Below are positions 17,747 through 26,983 of a stretch of DNA of 64,000 bases, piece by piece. The stretch comes from Candidatus Desulfosporosinus nitrosoreducens. GTDB taxonomy: Bacteria; Bacillota; Desulfitobacteriia; Desulfitobacteriales; Desulfitobacteriaceae. The number at the start of each line of letters is the position of its first letter. Position 1 is the stretch's first letter. Both the position numbers and the translations under genes were made by a program. The notes beneath the pieces were generated by a model. It did not search any database. It saw only the letters and a program-made list of their open reading frames with translations, and was not told the origin of the DNA. The stretch spans positions 86,035 to 150,034 of the forward strand of contig NZ_JAVHUW010000084.1 of NCBI RefSeq assembly GCF_030954495.1, in the 5' to 3' direction.

Positions 17747-18133
17747 ATATTAATTTTGTAATACAACTATAAATATATGCTAAAGAGATAAGAAAAGCAG
17801 CCTGAAAGGCCGCTAAAAAATGTGACTATGAAATTATATTTAGAAATCATCCTTGAGTACTAGTAGGTGCACAAAATTCCTTTCATTCAAGATCAAATCT
17901 AACAATGAAAAAGGCAGAAGAGGATCGGTGGGGACTGTGAACTTAGTGAAATAGTTCACGTTATTATCGCAATATTTGTACTATTAATCACTTGATTTGC
18001 CGGCAGTGAGTGAAATTCCTGATAAAAGATCTGCCTTATTGAGCTTACTGTGTTGCTTTGATAGGTTTTAGGCATGTTAAATTCACCGATTCTTTGGCAA
18101 GTTGTTACAAAAAACCTGAAGGGTGGGATTCCT

Positions 18134-19921
18134 ATGTCTACCGTAGCGATTGGAAGATTACTTCCTTTTATGGAAATGATGAGAGGATATAAACGGGAAT
18201 ATCTTAAGAAGGACATTATTGGGGCTTTGACTGTAACAGTTGTGGGACTTCCCCAGTATATGGCCTATGCACTGATTGCGGGTGTCAACCCGGTTTATGG
18301 TTTATATACGGGTATAGTGGCCGGCATACTTGGTTCGGCGTTTGGCTGCTCAAATCAACTGATTACCGGACCGACCAATGCCATCTGTTTGCTCACGGCG
18401 AGTGCTATGATTCGGTATATGAAACTTCCTAATGCCATGGAGATGCTCTTCCTAATGACGTTTATGGTTGGTATCCTGCAAATACTTTATGGAGTTTTTA
18501 GATTGGGCAAGATTATAGATTTCGTGTCTCATAGCGTTTTGGTAGGGTTTACAGCCGGCGCGGGAATAATTATCGCCCTTGGACAAGTGAACGGATTTTT
18601 GGGTATTAGCATTCCCAACTCGGCATCAATGTCAACCTTAGAAAAGACTCTTTATAATATTACTCATATAACCCACACCAACCCTTATGTTCTGGGAGTT
18701 GGGGTAGCGACCATAGCGATTATCATAATTTGCAAAAAGATTAGTAAGAATCTTCCTGGAGCGCTCCTTGGGATTATTATTCCTATCTTTTTTATCTTAG
18801 CTTTTGCTTTAGATAAAAAAGGTGTAAAACTTACAGGCACGATCCCCTCCTCTCTGCCTCCCTTTACGATGGTAAAATTCAGTTTTGCTTCCATGAAGGA
18901 TATGCTTAGCGGAGCTTTTGCAATTTCCATCATCGGACTGGTAGAAGCTATCTCGATTTCCAAGGCTATTGGCAGCAACACACGACAAGAAATTAATTCG
19001 AATCAGGAGTTTATCGGACAGGGGATAGCCAATACTATAGCATCTTTCTTCCAATGTTTTCCCTCATCCGGCTCCTTCACACGTTCAGCGATCAACTATA
19101 TCAACGGAGGAGTCACTAGGCTCTCGGGAATCCTTGCAGGTGTGTTTGTGGCTATACTTCTTGTTCTCTTTGCTCCCTACGCTAAATATATACCCAGTGC
19201 AGGCCTTGCTGCGGTACTGATTTATACCGGCTACGGTCTGATTGACAAAAAAGAATTCAAAAAAATAGTTAAAATGGGCATGTTCACTTCAGATTCGATT
19301 GCCATGTGGGTGACCTGCATTTTAGTAATTGTACTGCCGAATCTTGACAACGCGATTTATGCAGGAATAATCCTCTCCATTATTTTGTATCTGAAAGATA
19401 CGAACAAAGCACCGTTTAAACTGCTTGTTCCAGCCCAGAATAACGATTCTCAAATTGTTGAACGAGAAATTAAATCCGTCAATGAAAACCTTGATATCTT
19501 AATCATCCAACCGGAAGGAAACTTGTACTTCGGTGCTGCGGCAGACTTTAATGATAGACTTAGTCGTATAACCAATAAATCTAAAGTGTTCATTGTAAGA
19601 ATGAAATATGTGACGAAGATTGATTTCACATTGATTACTTCTCTGAAGGTTTTTGCCAGAAATGTTAAAGAAGCCGGAGGAACTATCATTATCAGCGGTG
19701 TAAGTCCTGAGCTCGAGGTGGTTCTCAAAAAGGCGAGTCTTGAGTCCGACATTGGCTCGGAAAATATTTTCATGGCAGAAAATGAAATTTTGGCATCGAC
19801 AACGAATGCGTTAGAGAGGGCACGAGTTGTATTAGCCGGTGCCGGCGGTCTGAAATCAGCAGCTCAGACAGTAATGGATTCTGTTTCAGGAGTTAATACT
19901 ACGGGTGTAAGTCCGCTTTAA
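18134..19921 (+). CDS. SulP-family anion transporter with C-terminal STAS domain
   Basis: A 595-residue transporter. The SulP core has ~12-14 hydrophobic segments with the family phrases KKDIIGALTVTVVGLPQYMAYA, NPVYGLYTG and LITGPTNAI. A cytoplasmic STAS domain follows at residues ~440-570 (EGNLYFGAAADF, VTKIDFT). SulP members carry sulfate, bicarbonate or other anions, with protons or sodium. Start ATG 18134 follows GGGTGGG; a methionine at 18074 is in frame but has no site. The conserved STAS Ser/Thr region reads VTKIDFT rather than the common DxSG form. In a sulfate-reducing relative sulfate is the obvious candidate, but that is inferred. Confidence 0.88.
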   Translation: MSTVAIGRLLPFMEMMRGYKREYLKKDIIGALTVTVVGLPQYMAYALIAGVNPVYGLYTGIVAGILGSAFGCSNQLITGPTNAICLLTASAMIRYMKLPNAMEMLFLMTFMVGILQILYGVFRLGKIIDFVSHSVLVGFTAGAGIIIALGQVNGFLGISIPNSASMSTLEKTLYNITHITHTNPYVLGVGVATIAIIIICKKISKNLPGALLGIIIPIFFILAFALDKKGVKLTGTIPSSLPPFTMVKFSFASMKDMLSGAFAISIIGLVEAISISKAIGSNTRQEINSNQEFIGQGIANTIASFFQCFPSSGSFTRSAINYINGGVTRLSGILAGVFVAILLVLFAPYAKYIPSAGLAAVLIYTGYGLIDKKEFKKIVKMGMFTSDSIAMWVTCILVIVLPNLDNAIYAGIILSIILYLKDTNKAPFKLLVPAQNNDSQIVEREIKSVNENLDILIIQPEGNLYFGAAADFNDRLSRITNKSKVFIVRMKYVTKIDFTLITSLKVFARNVKEAGGTIIISGVSPELEVVLKKASLESDIGSENIFMAENEILASTTNALERARVVLAGAGGLKSAAQTVMDSVSGVNTTGVSPL

Positions 19922-19985
19922 GAATCGTCAAATCTGCCCCAGAGCTGGCTGATCCATGAAACGAATAATTTTAATGTAGACTAAA

Positions 19986-20025
19986 GAGAGGTGGGAAAAG
20001 TGTCTTTCTATAAATCTCACCTCTC
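19986..20025 (+). terminator. Stem-loop after the SulP gene
   Basis: GAGAGGTG (19986-19993) pairs with CACCTCTC (20018-20025). There is no T-run behind it, so termination is only a guess. Confidence 0.35.
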
Positions 20026-20210
20026 AGACAAAGTAATTATGTAGCGGTTGATGATGGGATATGTCTCGTAGAGTGCAGAGCGATAATACGTTAAATTAAA
20101 GTTTAAAGCGATCATCAGCTTAATTAGAGAAAATAGGGGTCATAAAAAGTTAAAGTCGAGAAAATATAACCAAACAGGAATGAGTTTACAGGGAATAGGA
20201 GAGGGTAAAA

Positions 20211-20534
20211 ATGGTTATGGAAATACAAACTACCACATACGCCTGTTCTCTATGTCAGAGGAAGTATACCCGAAGGGAAGACGCTGAAAAATGCGAAACT
20301 CTCTGTGGCAAGTTACTCAAATCTCCTGATATATCAATTTTGGGTTTAAATGCGAGAACTTATAACATTCTTAAAATCGCCGGAATAGATACAATCGACG
20401 ATGTGCGGGAAACAACAGACGGATTTTTATTAAAGCTTAAAGGTTTTGGGCCGGCCTGTCTGGAGGATTTACATTATCGCCTGAAGCTTCTTAAAGGGCA
20501 ACACGCTAACGCCGATCCCTCAAGTGAATCCTGA
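20211..20534 (+). CDS. Mini protein: CxxC zinc finger fused to an RNA polymerase alpha-CTD-like domain
   Basis: A 107-residue protein with two parts. Residues 12-32 form C-x2-C-x12-C-x3-C (CSLCQRKYTRREDAEKC), a probable zinc knuckle. Residues ~41-95 (ILGLNARTYNILKIAGIDTI, then LLKLKGFGPACLEDLHYRL) match the C-terminal domain of RNA polymerase alpha, including the helix-hairpin-helix with a KGFG turn. Such a part could bind UP-element DNA, sigma region 4 or activators. ATG 20211 follows AGGAGAGGG; ATG 20217 is an alternative. It is a single gene with its own terminator. The role is unknown; a transcription modulator is a reasonable inference. Confidence 0.7.
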   Translation: MVMEIQTTTYACSLCQRKYTRREDAEKCETLCGKLLKSPDISILGLNARTYNILKIAGIDTIDDVRETTDGFLLKLKGFGPACLEDLHYRLKLLKGQHANADPSSES

Positions 20535-20539
20535 ACTCC

Positions 20540-20562
20540 AGCTCCTTAGGGGGCTATTTTTA
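20540..20562 (+). terminator. Terminator of the zinc finger/alpha-CTD gene
   Basis: AGCTCC and GGGGCT form a short stem (one G-U pair) followed by ATTTTTATT, 6 bp past the stop codon. Confidence 0.65.
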
Positions 20563-20640
20563 TTGCCTGTCGGCTTTTGAATACTTCTTCAATCTTATAC
20601 AAATTGCACGTCTTAAAGTGGCAAAGAGGAATCAAGGCTG

Positions 20641-21813
20641 TTAGGCGCCCGAAAGGTTTGAATTATTATCAGAAGGTTCAGGTGTATTTGAGGTTCCGGA
20701 AGTACCTGCGTTTCCAGGTTGGTTTGCGTTCTCCGATGAAGTGGTGCTGCCGGGGGAGGCGGTGCCGCCAGATGGGACAGCATTGCCGGGAGAGGCAGTG
20801 CTGCCAGATGGGGCAGTATTGCCGGGAGTGACGGTGCCGCCGGGGGAGGGTGTGGCAGGAGGAACAGTTGTAGTTTCGGTATTGCCTGTGGTACCAGGAG
20901 TGTTCTTAGTGGCGGGATTGTTGGAACTTCCAGCGAGCTCGCCTGCTTTTGCGGTTCCCGTGGGCAGGGGTTTAGGAAGAGGAAGAGGAGTCTTTAACCA
21001 GCTTATGGTTAAAGGCTCTCCGTTTAAGGCTTGTGTCAAATCCGCAACACCTAAATTTTGCTTCTGCAGGATGTTCAAAAGCATTAACAGTTCCTGATCC
21101 AAACCCGGTACCCAATGTAAAAGGATGATATCGCCTGATTTTAACCCTTGGCTGCTTCTTGTACTGAGAATGGAGTTTTTCATTTCGGCGTCCCACATCA
21201 CAATATATTTAATTCCTGAATCCCAGGCAGCTTGCCCAACTTCGGTATTGAAGTCGCCGTAAGGCGGCCTCAATTGATCAACGGGGGAATTGTATTTGCT
21301 GAAATAATCCATAGGTTGAGAGATCTGAGTTTTCTTGTCCGCTAGGGACAAATGGGTCAAATAAGGGTGGTTGATGGTATGGTCCTGTATATGCCCGCCG
21401 GCTTTGCTGAACTCATCCCAAAAATTCGTATGTTCCTGAGCAGCTTGTTCTATCAAAAAGGTAGTAATAGGTAAATGATATTGCTGCATTAATTTTATTA
21501 CTTCTTCATTGGGATACCAGCCATCATCAATGGTAATAAAGACGACCGGCTGCTTCACCGGCAAATCGTAAACCACCTTGATTGGTCCCGCTGAAGCTGA
21601 AGAGGGCGTTAATTGTCTTAAGGACTCGGAGCGTTGGTCATCCAGCGCTTTGTTGCTTGAAGGAGGAGAAGCGATCGTTTTTTGTTCGTTGACTCCTGAT
21701 GTGTTTAGACAAAATCCAAGGGAACTGACAAGAATAATAACCAAAAGAAAACTCCCCAATTGAAGATATTTAAGATGAGAGACGCTTGATTTTGCCTGGT
21801 TTTGTTTCCTCAT
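20641..21813 (-). CDS. Membrane-anchored polysaccharide deacetylase with Ser/Gly/Pro-rich tail
   Basis: A 390-residue protein. An N-terminal membrane anchor (residues ~17-38) is followed by a NodB-homology domain: FITIDDGWYPNE with the catalytic/metal Asp pair, DHTINHPYL with the H-x4-H metal ligands, and LRPPYGDFN. The last ~115 residues are low complexity, with irregular PGGT/PSGS/SPGN repeats, probably a wall-spanning or glycosylated tail. The domain deacetylates cell-wall glycans (peptidoglycan or similar). ATG 21813 was chosen; a TTG at 21816 is adjacent. The tail at the C-terminus, not between anchor and enzyme, is a bit unusual. Confidence 0.85.
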   Translation of the reverse strand: MRKQNQAKSSVSHLKYLQLGSFLLVIILVSSLGFCLNTSGVNEQKTIASPPSSNKALDDQRSESLRQLTPSSASAGPIKVVYDLPVKQPVVFITIDDGWYPNEEVIKLMQQYHLPITTFLIEQAAQEHTNFWDEFSKAGGHIQDHTINHPYLTHLSLADKKTQISQPMDYFSKYNSPVDQLRPPYGDFNTEVGQAAWDSGIKYIVMWDAEMKNSILSTRSSQGLKSGDIILLHWVPGLDQELLMLLNILQKQNLGVADLTQALNGEPLTISWLKTPLPLPKPLPTGTAKAGELAGSSNNPATKNTPGTTGNTETTTVPPATPSPGGTVTPGNTAPSGSTASPGNAVPSGGTASPGSTTSSENANQPGNAGTSGTSNTPEPSDNNSNLSGA

Positions 21814-22035
21814 CAATAGTGATACAACTCTTTTCTTCCATAATATAACAATGATAATTATTTCGCTAAATTATGGAAATACCCTTTTATTATGCGGGGT
21901 ATTTTTATCGCCATAATATGACGAACTTTTTATAAGGGTAACCAGGCAGTTGACTTCGCCGAGGGGCCCTTCCCGCCATCCTTGGCTTCAGGGATACTTG
22001 AAGATTCATGTCGGCACTTTCCCGCTCCGCTAACC

Positions 22036-22080
22036 CGTGCGAAGATAGTGTCTTCGGACGCCCAGCCAAGTTTTCTTTAT
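22036..22080 (+). repeat. Repeat element B, copy 1 (palindrome core plus GCCAAGTTTT tail)
   Basis: CGAAGA and TCTTCG flank TAGTG (22040-22056), followed by CGCCCAGCCAAGTTTTCTTTAT. The same order of palindrome, CGCC, GCCAAGTTTT and TTTA occurs at 43096-43135, so this is a second interspersed element. Confidence 0.6.
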
Positions 22081-22102
22081 TAGGTGACTTTTTATAAAAA
22101 GA

Positions 22103-22154
22103 CAAAAAGCTTTCTTGCGGCCGTGAAATGGTTTGGCTGTAAGAAAGCTTTTTG
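22103..22154. terminator. Strong 20-bp hairpin, possible bidirectional terminator
   Basis: CAAAAAGCTTTCTT and AAGAAAGCTTTTTG pair perfectly, and the inner GCGGCC/GGCTGT adds six pairs with two wobbles. The A/T-rich arm ends give a T5 tract on both strands. Its place upstream of two divergent genes is odd for a terminator. Confidence 0.5.
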
Positions 22155-22351
22155 CCTGCAAGGAAGTGCAATTTTTATGAAATAATTTTCAAAACATAGT
22201 GACATAAATGCGAATAGCAGCGTTTGTGCCTGAGGCTTGAAATTCAGTAAACTTTCAGCCGGCGTTTAGATGCAATTCAGCAACACAGGTTATAGTAATG
22301 AACGTAGCAATTATCCTTGTTTATAAAACTATGGCAAAGGAGCAACCATTT

Positions 22352-24514
22352 ATGAAATTAAAGGTAAAACGCCTTGATCCTTTTCTCATTGGAATCGCCT
22401 TACTGGCCGCGTTTCTCAATATCTACGGGATTTGGCAGGACCAATATGCTAACGCCTATTACACCGCAGCCGTGACAAGTATGCTGCAAAGCTTTCACAA
22501 TTTCTTTTTCGCTTCCTTTGATCCGGGAGGATTCGTAACTGTCGATAAACCGCCGGTTGCCTTTTGGGTTCAGACCCTTTTCGCCTCAGTATTTGGGGTT
22601 CACGGTTGGAGCGTAATTTTACCTCAAGCTCTGGCTGGAGTCGGTTCTGTTCTGTTGGTTTATTTCCTGATTAAACCAAGCTTCGGACGAACAGCCGCCC
22701 GAATTTCGGCTTTAGTAATGGCATGTACCCCCATCGCTGCTGCAGTCAGCCGCTCCAATAACGTGGATAGTTTGTTAGTCTTTACGCTTTTGTTAGCGAC
22801 GTGGATGTTATTCAGAGCCGTAAAAAGAAGCAAAACTCGTTTGTTTATAGGAGCTTTTGCCCTCATCGGTGTCGCCTTTAATATCAAAATGCTTCAGGCC
22901 TATATGGTGCTTCCCGCCTTTTATGTCTTCTATTGGCTGGCTTTTAAAGTAAATTGGAAGAAAAAAGTTGCAGTTTTAGCTGCTTCAACGGCAGTTATGC
23001 TGGCCCTCTCCTTTTCCTGGGCCTTGATTGTAGACAATATTTCTCAAGCAGAGCGGCCCTATATCGGCAGCAGTCAGACGAATTCGGTTCTGGAACTGGC
23101 TTTTGGCTATAACGGCGTATCCCGCCTGACCGGCCAGAACGGACCGGGAGGCGGGGGCAAGGGAGGTTTCGGACAAGGGCAGGCTGACGGGAATCATGCC
23201 AACAACGTTCAGCAGTGGCAACAAAACTCGGAAGAAGGGCAAACGGGCAGCAGCCAATTCCCCAATGGTTTTACCCCGCCTTCAGGAGACGGTTCCGGGC
23301 AAGACGGCAATAGGTCGATGCCAGGTAGCGACGGCAATTTTCGGGGCATGATGGGAGGCGGAGGACCCGGAGGCGGCCAGGGTGGAAGCGGTATGTTCAA
23401 CACGGGGACAGCGGGTCCGCTCCGCCTATTCCAATCGGAACTGTCCGGACAAATTAGTTGGATGTTACCCTTCGCTTTATTGTCCACACTTGGCTTATTA
23501 GTGGGGATACGCAGAAAACGGCCTTTAACGGACAAACAAAAAGAAAGTATCTTTTGGTTCGCCTGGTTATTGCCGATGATGGGATTTTTTAGTGTCGCAG
23601 GCTTTTTCCATCAATATTATCTTGTTATGCTGGCCCCGGCTATAGCAGCCTTGACAGGGGCGGGATGGGTTGAGTTGTCAGGGTTTAACTGCCGCCGTGA
23701 GGGCTGGAAACAATGGCTCTTCCCCCTCGGTATGCTTGGAACAACCGCATTTCAGCTTTATATTCTCCTACCCTATCGCAGTCAAATCGGATGGGCCTTG
23801 CCGGCTTCAATCGGAATCTTAGGAAGTCTCCTTACACTCTATTTCAGCTTGCCCTTGAGAAAAAAAGAAAGCACTGGTCAGCAAACCTCAAATCTTCGTA
23901 CAAAGCTGGCAAAGGCTGCAACTGTGGCTGGGATAGTAGTGTTACTGGCCGGGCCGCTGTATTGGTCCGCTACCCCTCTCCTCTATGGAGACAATGCCAT
24001 GATGCCGGCAGCAGGGCCGCAGGAGACCTTCGCAAGTAATCGCCTGATGTCAGGACAAGGCTCAGGCCTGGGGCAAGCGCGGGATGGAGGCGGAGGCCAG
24101 GGAGCAGGCCAGATGCAGGAAAATGTCAATACTCAGCTTTTAACCTATTTAGAAGCACACAATACAGGAGAGAAATTCTTGTTTGCTACCACCAATGCCG
24201 GTACGGCGGAAGCTTATATCATTAAAACCGGTCAAGCTGTCATGGCCATGGGTGGGTTCTCCGGTTCAGATCCGATTCTGACAGTTGATAAATTAAAGCA
24301 AATGGTGGCCAACAAAGAAGTTAAATATTTCCTGCTCTCAGGGGACGGCCCCGGTGGAGGCAGTTCAGATATACAAACCTGGATTCAGGAAAATGGCACT
24401 GAAATACCCCAATCAGAGTGGCAATCAGCTACCGGCAGCAATGTTGATACCGGCAGTAACGTTGATGGTATGGGCCGGAACGGAGCCGGAACCTTATATG
24501 AAGTCAACCCCTAA
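22352..24514 (+). CDS. GT-C membrane glycosyltransferase, ArnT/YkcB-like, with Gly-rich loops
   Basis: A 720-residue polytopic glycosyltransferase of the ArnT/GT39/GT83 type, similar in plan to B. subtilis YkcB. The first external loop has the acidic YYTAAVTSM...DPGGFVTVDKPP signature expected for a polyprenyl-phosphate sugar donor. Two Gly/Gln-rich disordered insertions (residues ~270-350 and ~570-595) are outside the membrane core. The enzyme should move a sugar from undecaprenyl phosphate to an envelope polymer outside the cell. ATG 22352 follows AAAGGAG; a start at 22298 is less well placed. The next gene, 17 bp downstream, would make its lipid-linked donor. Confidence 0.85.
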   Translation: MKLKVKRLDPFLIGIALLAAFLNIYGIWQDQYANAYYTAAVTSMLQSFHNFFFASFDPGGFVTVDKPPVAFWVQTLFASVFGVHGWSVILPQALAGVGSVLLVYFLIKPSFGRTAARISALVMACTPIAAAVSRSNNVDSLLVFTLLLATWMLFRAVKRSKTRLFIGAFALIGVAFNIKMLQAYMVLPAFYVFYWLAFKVNWKKKVAVLAASTAVMLALSFSWALIVDNISQAERPYIGSSQTNSVLELAFGYNGVSRLTGQNGPGGGGKGGFGQGQADGNHANNVQQWQQNSEEGQTGSSQFPNGFTPPSGDGSGQDGNRSMPGSDGNFRGMMGGGGPGGGQGGSGMFNTGTAGPLRLFQSELSGQISWMLPFALLSTLGLLVGIRRKRPLTDKQKESIFWFAWLLPMMGFFSVAGFFHQYYLVMLAPAIAALTGAGWVELSGFNCRREGWKQWLFPLGMLGTTAFQLYILLPYRSQIGWALPASIGILGSLLTLYFSLPLRKKESTGQQTSNLRTKLAKAATVAGIVVLLAGPLYWSATPLLYGDNAMMPAAGPQETFASNRLMSGQGSGLGQARDGGGGQGAGQMQENVNTQLLTYLEAHNTGEKFLFATTNAGTAEAYIIKTGQAVMAMGGFSGSDPILTVDKLKQMVANKEVKYFLLSGDGPGGGSSDIQTWIQENGTEIPQSEWQSATGSNVDTGSNVDGMGRNGAGTLYEVNP

Positions 24515-24531
24515 AAAAAGGAGGTAAAGCT

Positions 24532-25500
24532 ATGAGCAGTGATATTCGTTATTCCGTTGTCATTCCGGTCTACAATGAAGAAGCTGTCCTGGAACAGACG
24601 TACCGCCGTTTGAAGCAGGTGATGACTTCGACGGGGGAGACCTATGAACTGATTTTTGTCAATGACGGAAGCTCCGATCATTCGGTGGCGGTCATCAAAA
24701 GTTTTTGTGATAAAGACAAGTCTGTCAAACTGATTTCTTTTTCCCGAAATTTTGGACACCAGGTAGCCATCACAGCAGGGATGGACTTCTCAGCCGGAGC
24801 GGCGGTTGTGGTGATTGACGCGGACCTGCAGGACCCGCCTGAGTTGATTTTAAAAATGATTGCCAAGTGGCAAGAGGGCTATGAGGTTGTCTATGCTAAA
24901 CGCAACCACCGCAACGGCGAAACGTTTTTCAAGAAACAAACCGCTCATCTGTTTTACCGCTTATTGCGCGCTTCTACGGAGATAGATATTCCTGTTGATA
25001 CCGGCGATTTCCGCCTGATTGACCGCAAGGTGTGTGATGTCTTAAAAGAGTTGCCGGAAAAAAACCGTTATGTTCGCGGCTTAGTAAGCTGGGTCGGATT
25101 CAGGCAAACGGCGGTCAGTTATGACAGAGACCCGCGCTTAGCTGGAGAAAGCAAATATCCGCTGCAAAAAATGATTAAATTATCTCTTGATGGTCTCACT
25201 TCCTTTTCCTTTAAGCCAATTAAATTGGCAAGCTATTCGGGAGTTCTGCTTACGGCTTTGGGATTCGTTTACGGGCTTCTCTTACTCCTGTTTAAAGTCT
25301 TCGGCAGTACAGTTATCGGCGGCTGGAATCTGGTATTGGCAAGTGAATTAGTCTTGACGGGATTTTTGCTCATCATCATGGGAATCATGGGTGAATACCT
25401 GGGACGCATTTATGATGAAGCAAGAAACCGCCCTCTTTATATAGTAGGTGAATTCTACCGTAAAGAAGAGAAAGAACGGAACGTGATCAAAGTTGGTTAA
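24532..25500 (+). CDS. Polyprenyl-phosphate glycosyltransferase (GT2, CsbB/YkcC/DPM1-like)
   Basis: A 322-residue GT2 enzyme. A GT-A domain (residues 1-230) has SVVIPVYNEE, VNDGSSD and the DxD-type VVIDADLQDPPEL. It is followed by two C-terminal membrane helices (~233-260, ~270-293) and a short cytoplasmic end. This plan is typical of enzymes that load a sugar onto undecaprenyl phosphate. AAGGAGG lies before ATG 24532. Flanking genes supply the flippase (GtrA), nucleotide sugar (GalU) and periplasmic transferase (GT-C), so together they form a classical three-component glycosylation system. Confidence 0.9.
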   Translation: MSSDIRYSVVIPVYNEEAVLEQTYRRLKQVMTSTGETYELIFVNDGSSDHSVAVIKSFCDKDKSVKLISFSRNFGHQVAITAGMDFSAGAAVVVIDADLQDPPELILKMIAKWQEGYEVVYAKRNHRNGETFFKKQTAHLFYRLLRASTEIDIPVDTGDFRLIDRKVCDVLKELPEKNRYVRGLVSWVGFRQTAVSYDRDPRLAGESKYPLQKMIKLSLDGLTSFSFKPIKLASYSGVLLTALGFVYGLLLLLFKVFGSTVIGGWNLVLASELVLTGFLLIIMGIMGEYLGRIYDEARNRPLYIVGEFYRKEEKERNVIKVG

Positions 25501-25939
25501 ACTAGTAAAACGGCACTTGGAATTTTTTAGATTTTGCGTGGTTGGGGGAATTAATACCGGGATTGATTTTGGAGTTTTTGCGCTGCTGTTTGCTTGGGGA
25601 GTTCCTTTACTCCCCGCCCACACCTTTTCCTATTGCTGCGGTATTTTGAACAGCTTTTGGCTAAACCGGAAATGGACCTTTCGTAAAACAGCAAAGGGTT
25701 CATCTCCGGCCGAAGCAAAGCCAACGAACCAACCAATCCGGCAAATGCTTCAGTTTACCGTCTTAAATCTCGTTACCTTAATAGCAACCTACGAACTGTT
25801 ACTGTGGTTTCATGAAAATTGGGGCTGGCCCATGCTTGTAAGCAGGCTATGTGCAATAGTCGTAAGTTTAGTGATTAATTTTGCCGGCAGCCGCTTATGG
25901 GTTTTTCGGCAACCCAGATTAAGGAGTGAAATGGTATGA
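25493..25939 (+). CDS. GtrA-family membrane protein (lipid-linked sugar flippase)
   Basis: A 148-residue protein with four membrane spans and the family phrases FCVVGGINTGIDFGVFALLF and NSFWLNRKWTF near the second span. GtrA-like proteins are thought to flip undecaprenyl-phosphate-linked sugar. Translation likely starts at TTG 25493, overlapping the end of the GT2 gene by 8 bp; no in-frame ATG fits. Its stop overlaps the start of galU (ATGA). Confidence 0.85.
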   Translation: MVKLVKRHLEFFRFCVVGGINTGIDFGVFALLFAWGVPLLPAHTFSYCCGILNSFWLNRKWTFRKTAKGSSPAEAKPTNQPIRQMLQFTVLNLVTLIATYELLLWFHENWGWPMLVSRLCAIVVSLVINFAGSRLWVFRQPRLRSEMV

Positions 25940-26853
25940 AAATCAGGAAAGCTGTTATTCCGGCGGCCGGTTTGGGAACAAGATTTTTACCGGCCACCAA
26001 AGCGCAACCCAAGGAAATGCTGCCGATTGTCGATAAACCGGCGATTCAGTATATCGTGGAAGAAGCAGTAAAATCAGGTATTGAAAGCATTCTTATTGTT
26101 ACCGGACGCAACAAGAAATCTATCGAAGATCATTTTGACAAATCCATTGAGCTCGAACAAACCTTGAAGGATAAAGGGAAAACAGAGTTATTGCTGGAGC
26201 TGCAAAAGATCAATGAAATGGCCAGTATTCATTATATACGCCAGAAAGAACCCCTGGGATTAGGCCATGCCATACTTTGTGCCGAGCAATTTGTGGGGAA
26301 TGAACCCTTTGCCGTTTTGCTGGGCGATGACATTATGGTTTCTGATCCGCCGGGCTTGAGGCAACTGATTAATGTTTTTGACAGACACCAAACTACGGTC
26401 GTTGGTGTTCAGCCTGTGCCAACCGATGAAGTGCAAAAATATGGCATTGTTTCACCTCAATCCTATAAAAAACAGACTTATAAGGTTAAAGATTTGATTG
26501 AAAAACCGACTCCTTTTCAGGCGCCCTCCAACCTGGCAATTATGGGGAGGTATATCTTAAAGCCATCCATTTTCTCAATCCTGCACACCCTGGAGAAAGG
26601 AACGGGAAACGAATATCAGCTGACCGATGCTTTGCGGCAGGTATGTCAGCGGGAGGGTCTTTTGGCCTGGGAATTGATCGGTGCGCGTTATGATATCGGG
26701 GATAAGTTCGGCTATTTAAAAGCGATCGTGGAAATGGGGCTGCAGCGGGAAGAATTGGAACCGCAGCTCATGGATTATTTAGAGCAATTGCTAGCGCAAA
26801 GACAGGGCAAAGCTGCCAGGACAAAGAGCAAAACCTTATGTGCCAGTTTTTAA
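25936..26853 (+). CDS. galU: UTP--glucose-1-phosphate uridylyltransferase
   Basis: A 305-residue cytoplasmic nucleotidyltransferase. It begins with the signature VIPAAGLGTRFLPATKAQPKEMLPIVDKP (read as parts AAGLGTRFLPATK and PKEMLP), has LLGDDIM for the metal-binding Asp and the VEKP-like LIEKP loop. It makes UDP-glucose from UTP and glucose-1-phosphate. Its ATG overlaps the gtrA stop by four bases. Position in the operon suggests that UDP-glucose feeds the polyprenyl-phosphate transferase, comparable to the B. subtilis yngA-yngB arrangement. Confidence 0.92.
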   Translation: MKIRKAVIPAAGLGTRFLPATKAQPKEMLPIVDKPAIQYIVEEAVKSGIESILIVTGRNKKSIEDHFDKSIELEQTLKDKGKTELLLELQKINEMASIHYIRQKEPLGLGHAILCAEQFVGNEPFAVLLGDDIMVSDPPGLRQLINVFDRHQTTVVGVQPVPTDEVQKYGIVSPQSYKKQTYKVKDLIEKPTPFQAPSNLAIMGRYILKPSIFSILHTLEKGTGNEYQLTDALRQVCQREGLLAWELIGARYDIGDKFGYLKAIVEMGLQREELEPQLMDYLEQLLAQRQGKAARTKSKTLCASF

Positions 26854-26983
26854 GGCTATCGTCTCAAATTGGCAAAGATGTGTCGGAAGGCAACAGAAAG
26901 TCTAGCGACCGGAGAAAGTTTCCGGCCGCAGACATGGCCGCAGCAGCGCCGGCATTTTAGAGCAAAGGAGTTGAGAAGGAACA

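Larger units (their letters stand above)
17236..18133. other. Long intergenic region (about 0.9 kb)
   Basis: No conserved gene recognised. It contains an inverted repeat at 17502-17553 and a possible 18-codon reading frame at 17690-17746, both listed separately. An 86-codon minus-strand frame (17342-17602) crosses the inverted repeat and resembles no family I know. The region may hold remains of a degraded gene. Confidence 0.5.
21814..22351. other. Divergent intergenic region with repeat-like blocks
   Basis: Between the divergent deacetylase and glycosyltransferase genes. No real gene seen; an 88-codon minus-strand frame here is repeat-derived. It holds a block shared with the region at 43091 (listed separately), and a long hairpin at 22103-22154. 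Confidence 0.6.

Noticed and set aside
21905..22171. 88-codon minus-strand frame
   Set aside because: Covers element B and the long hairpin; composition follows the palindromes, not a protein.
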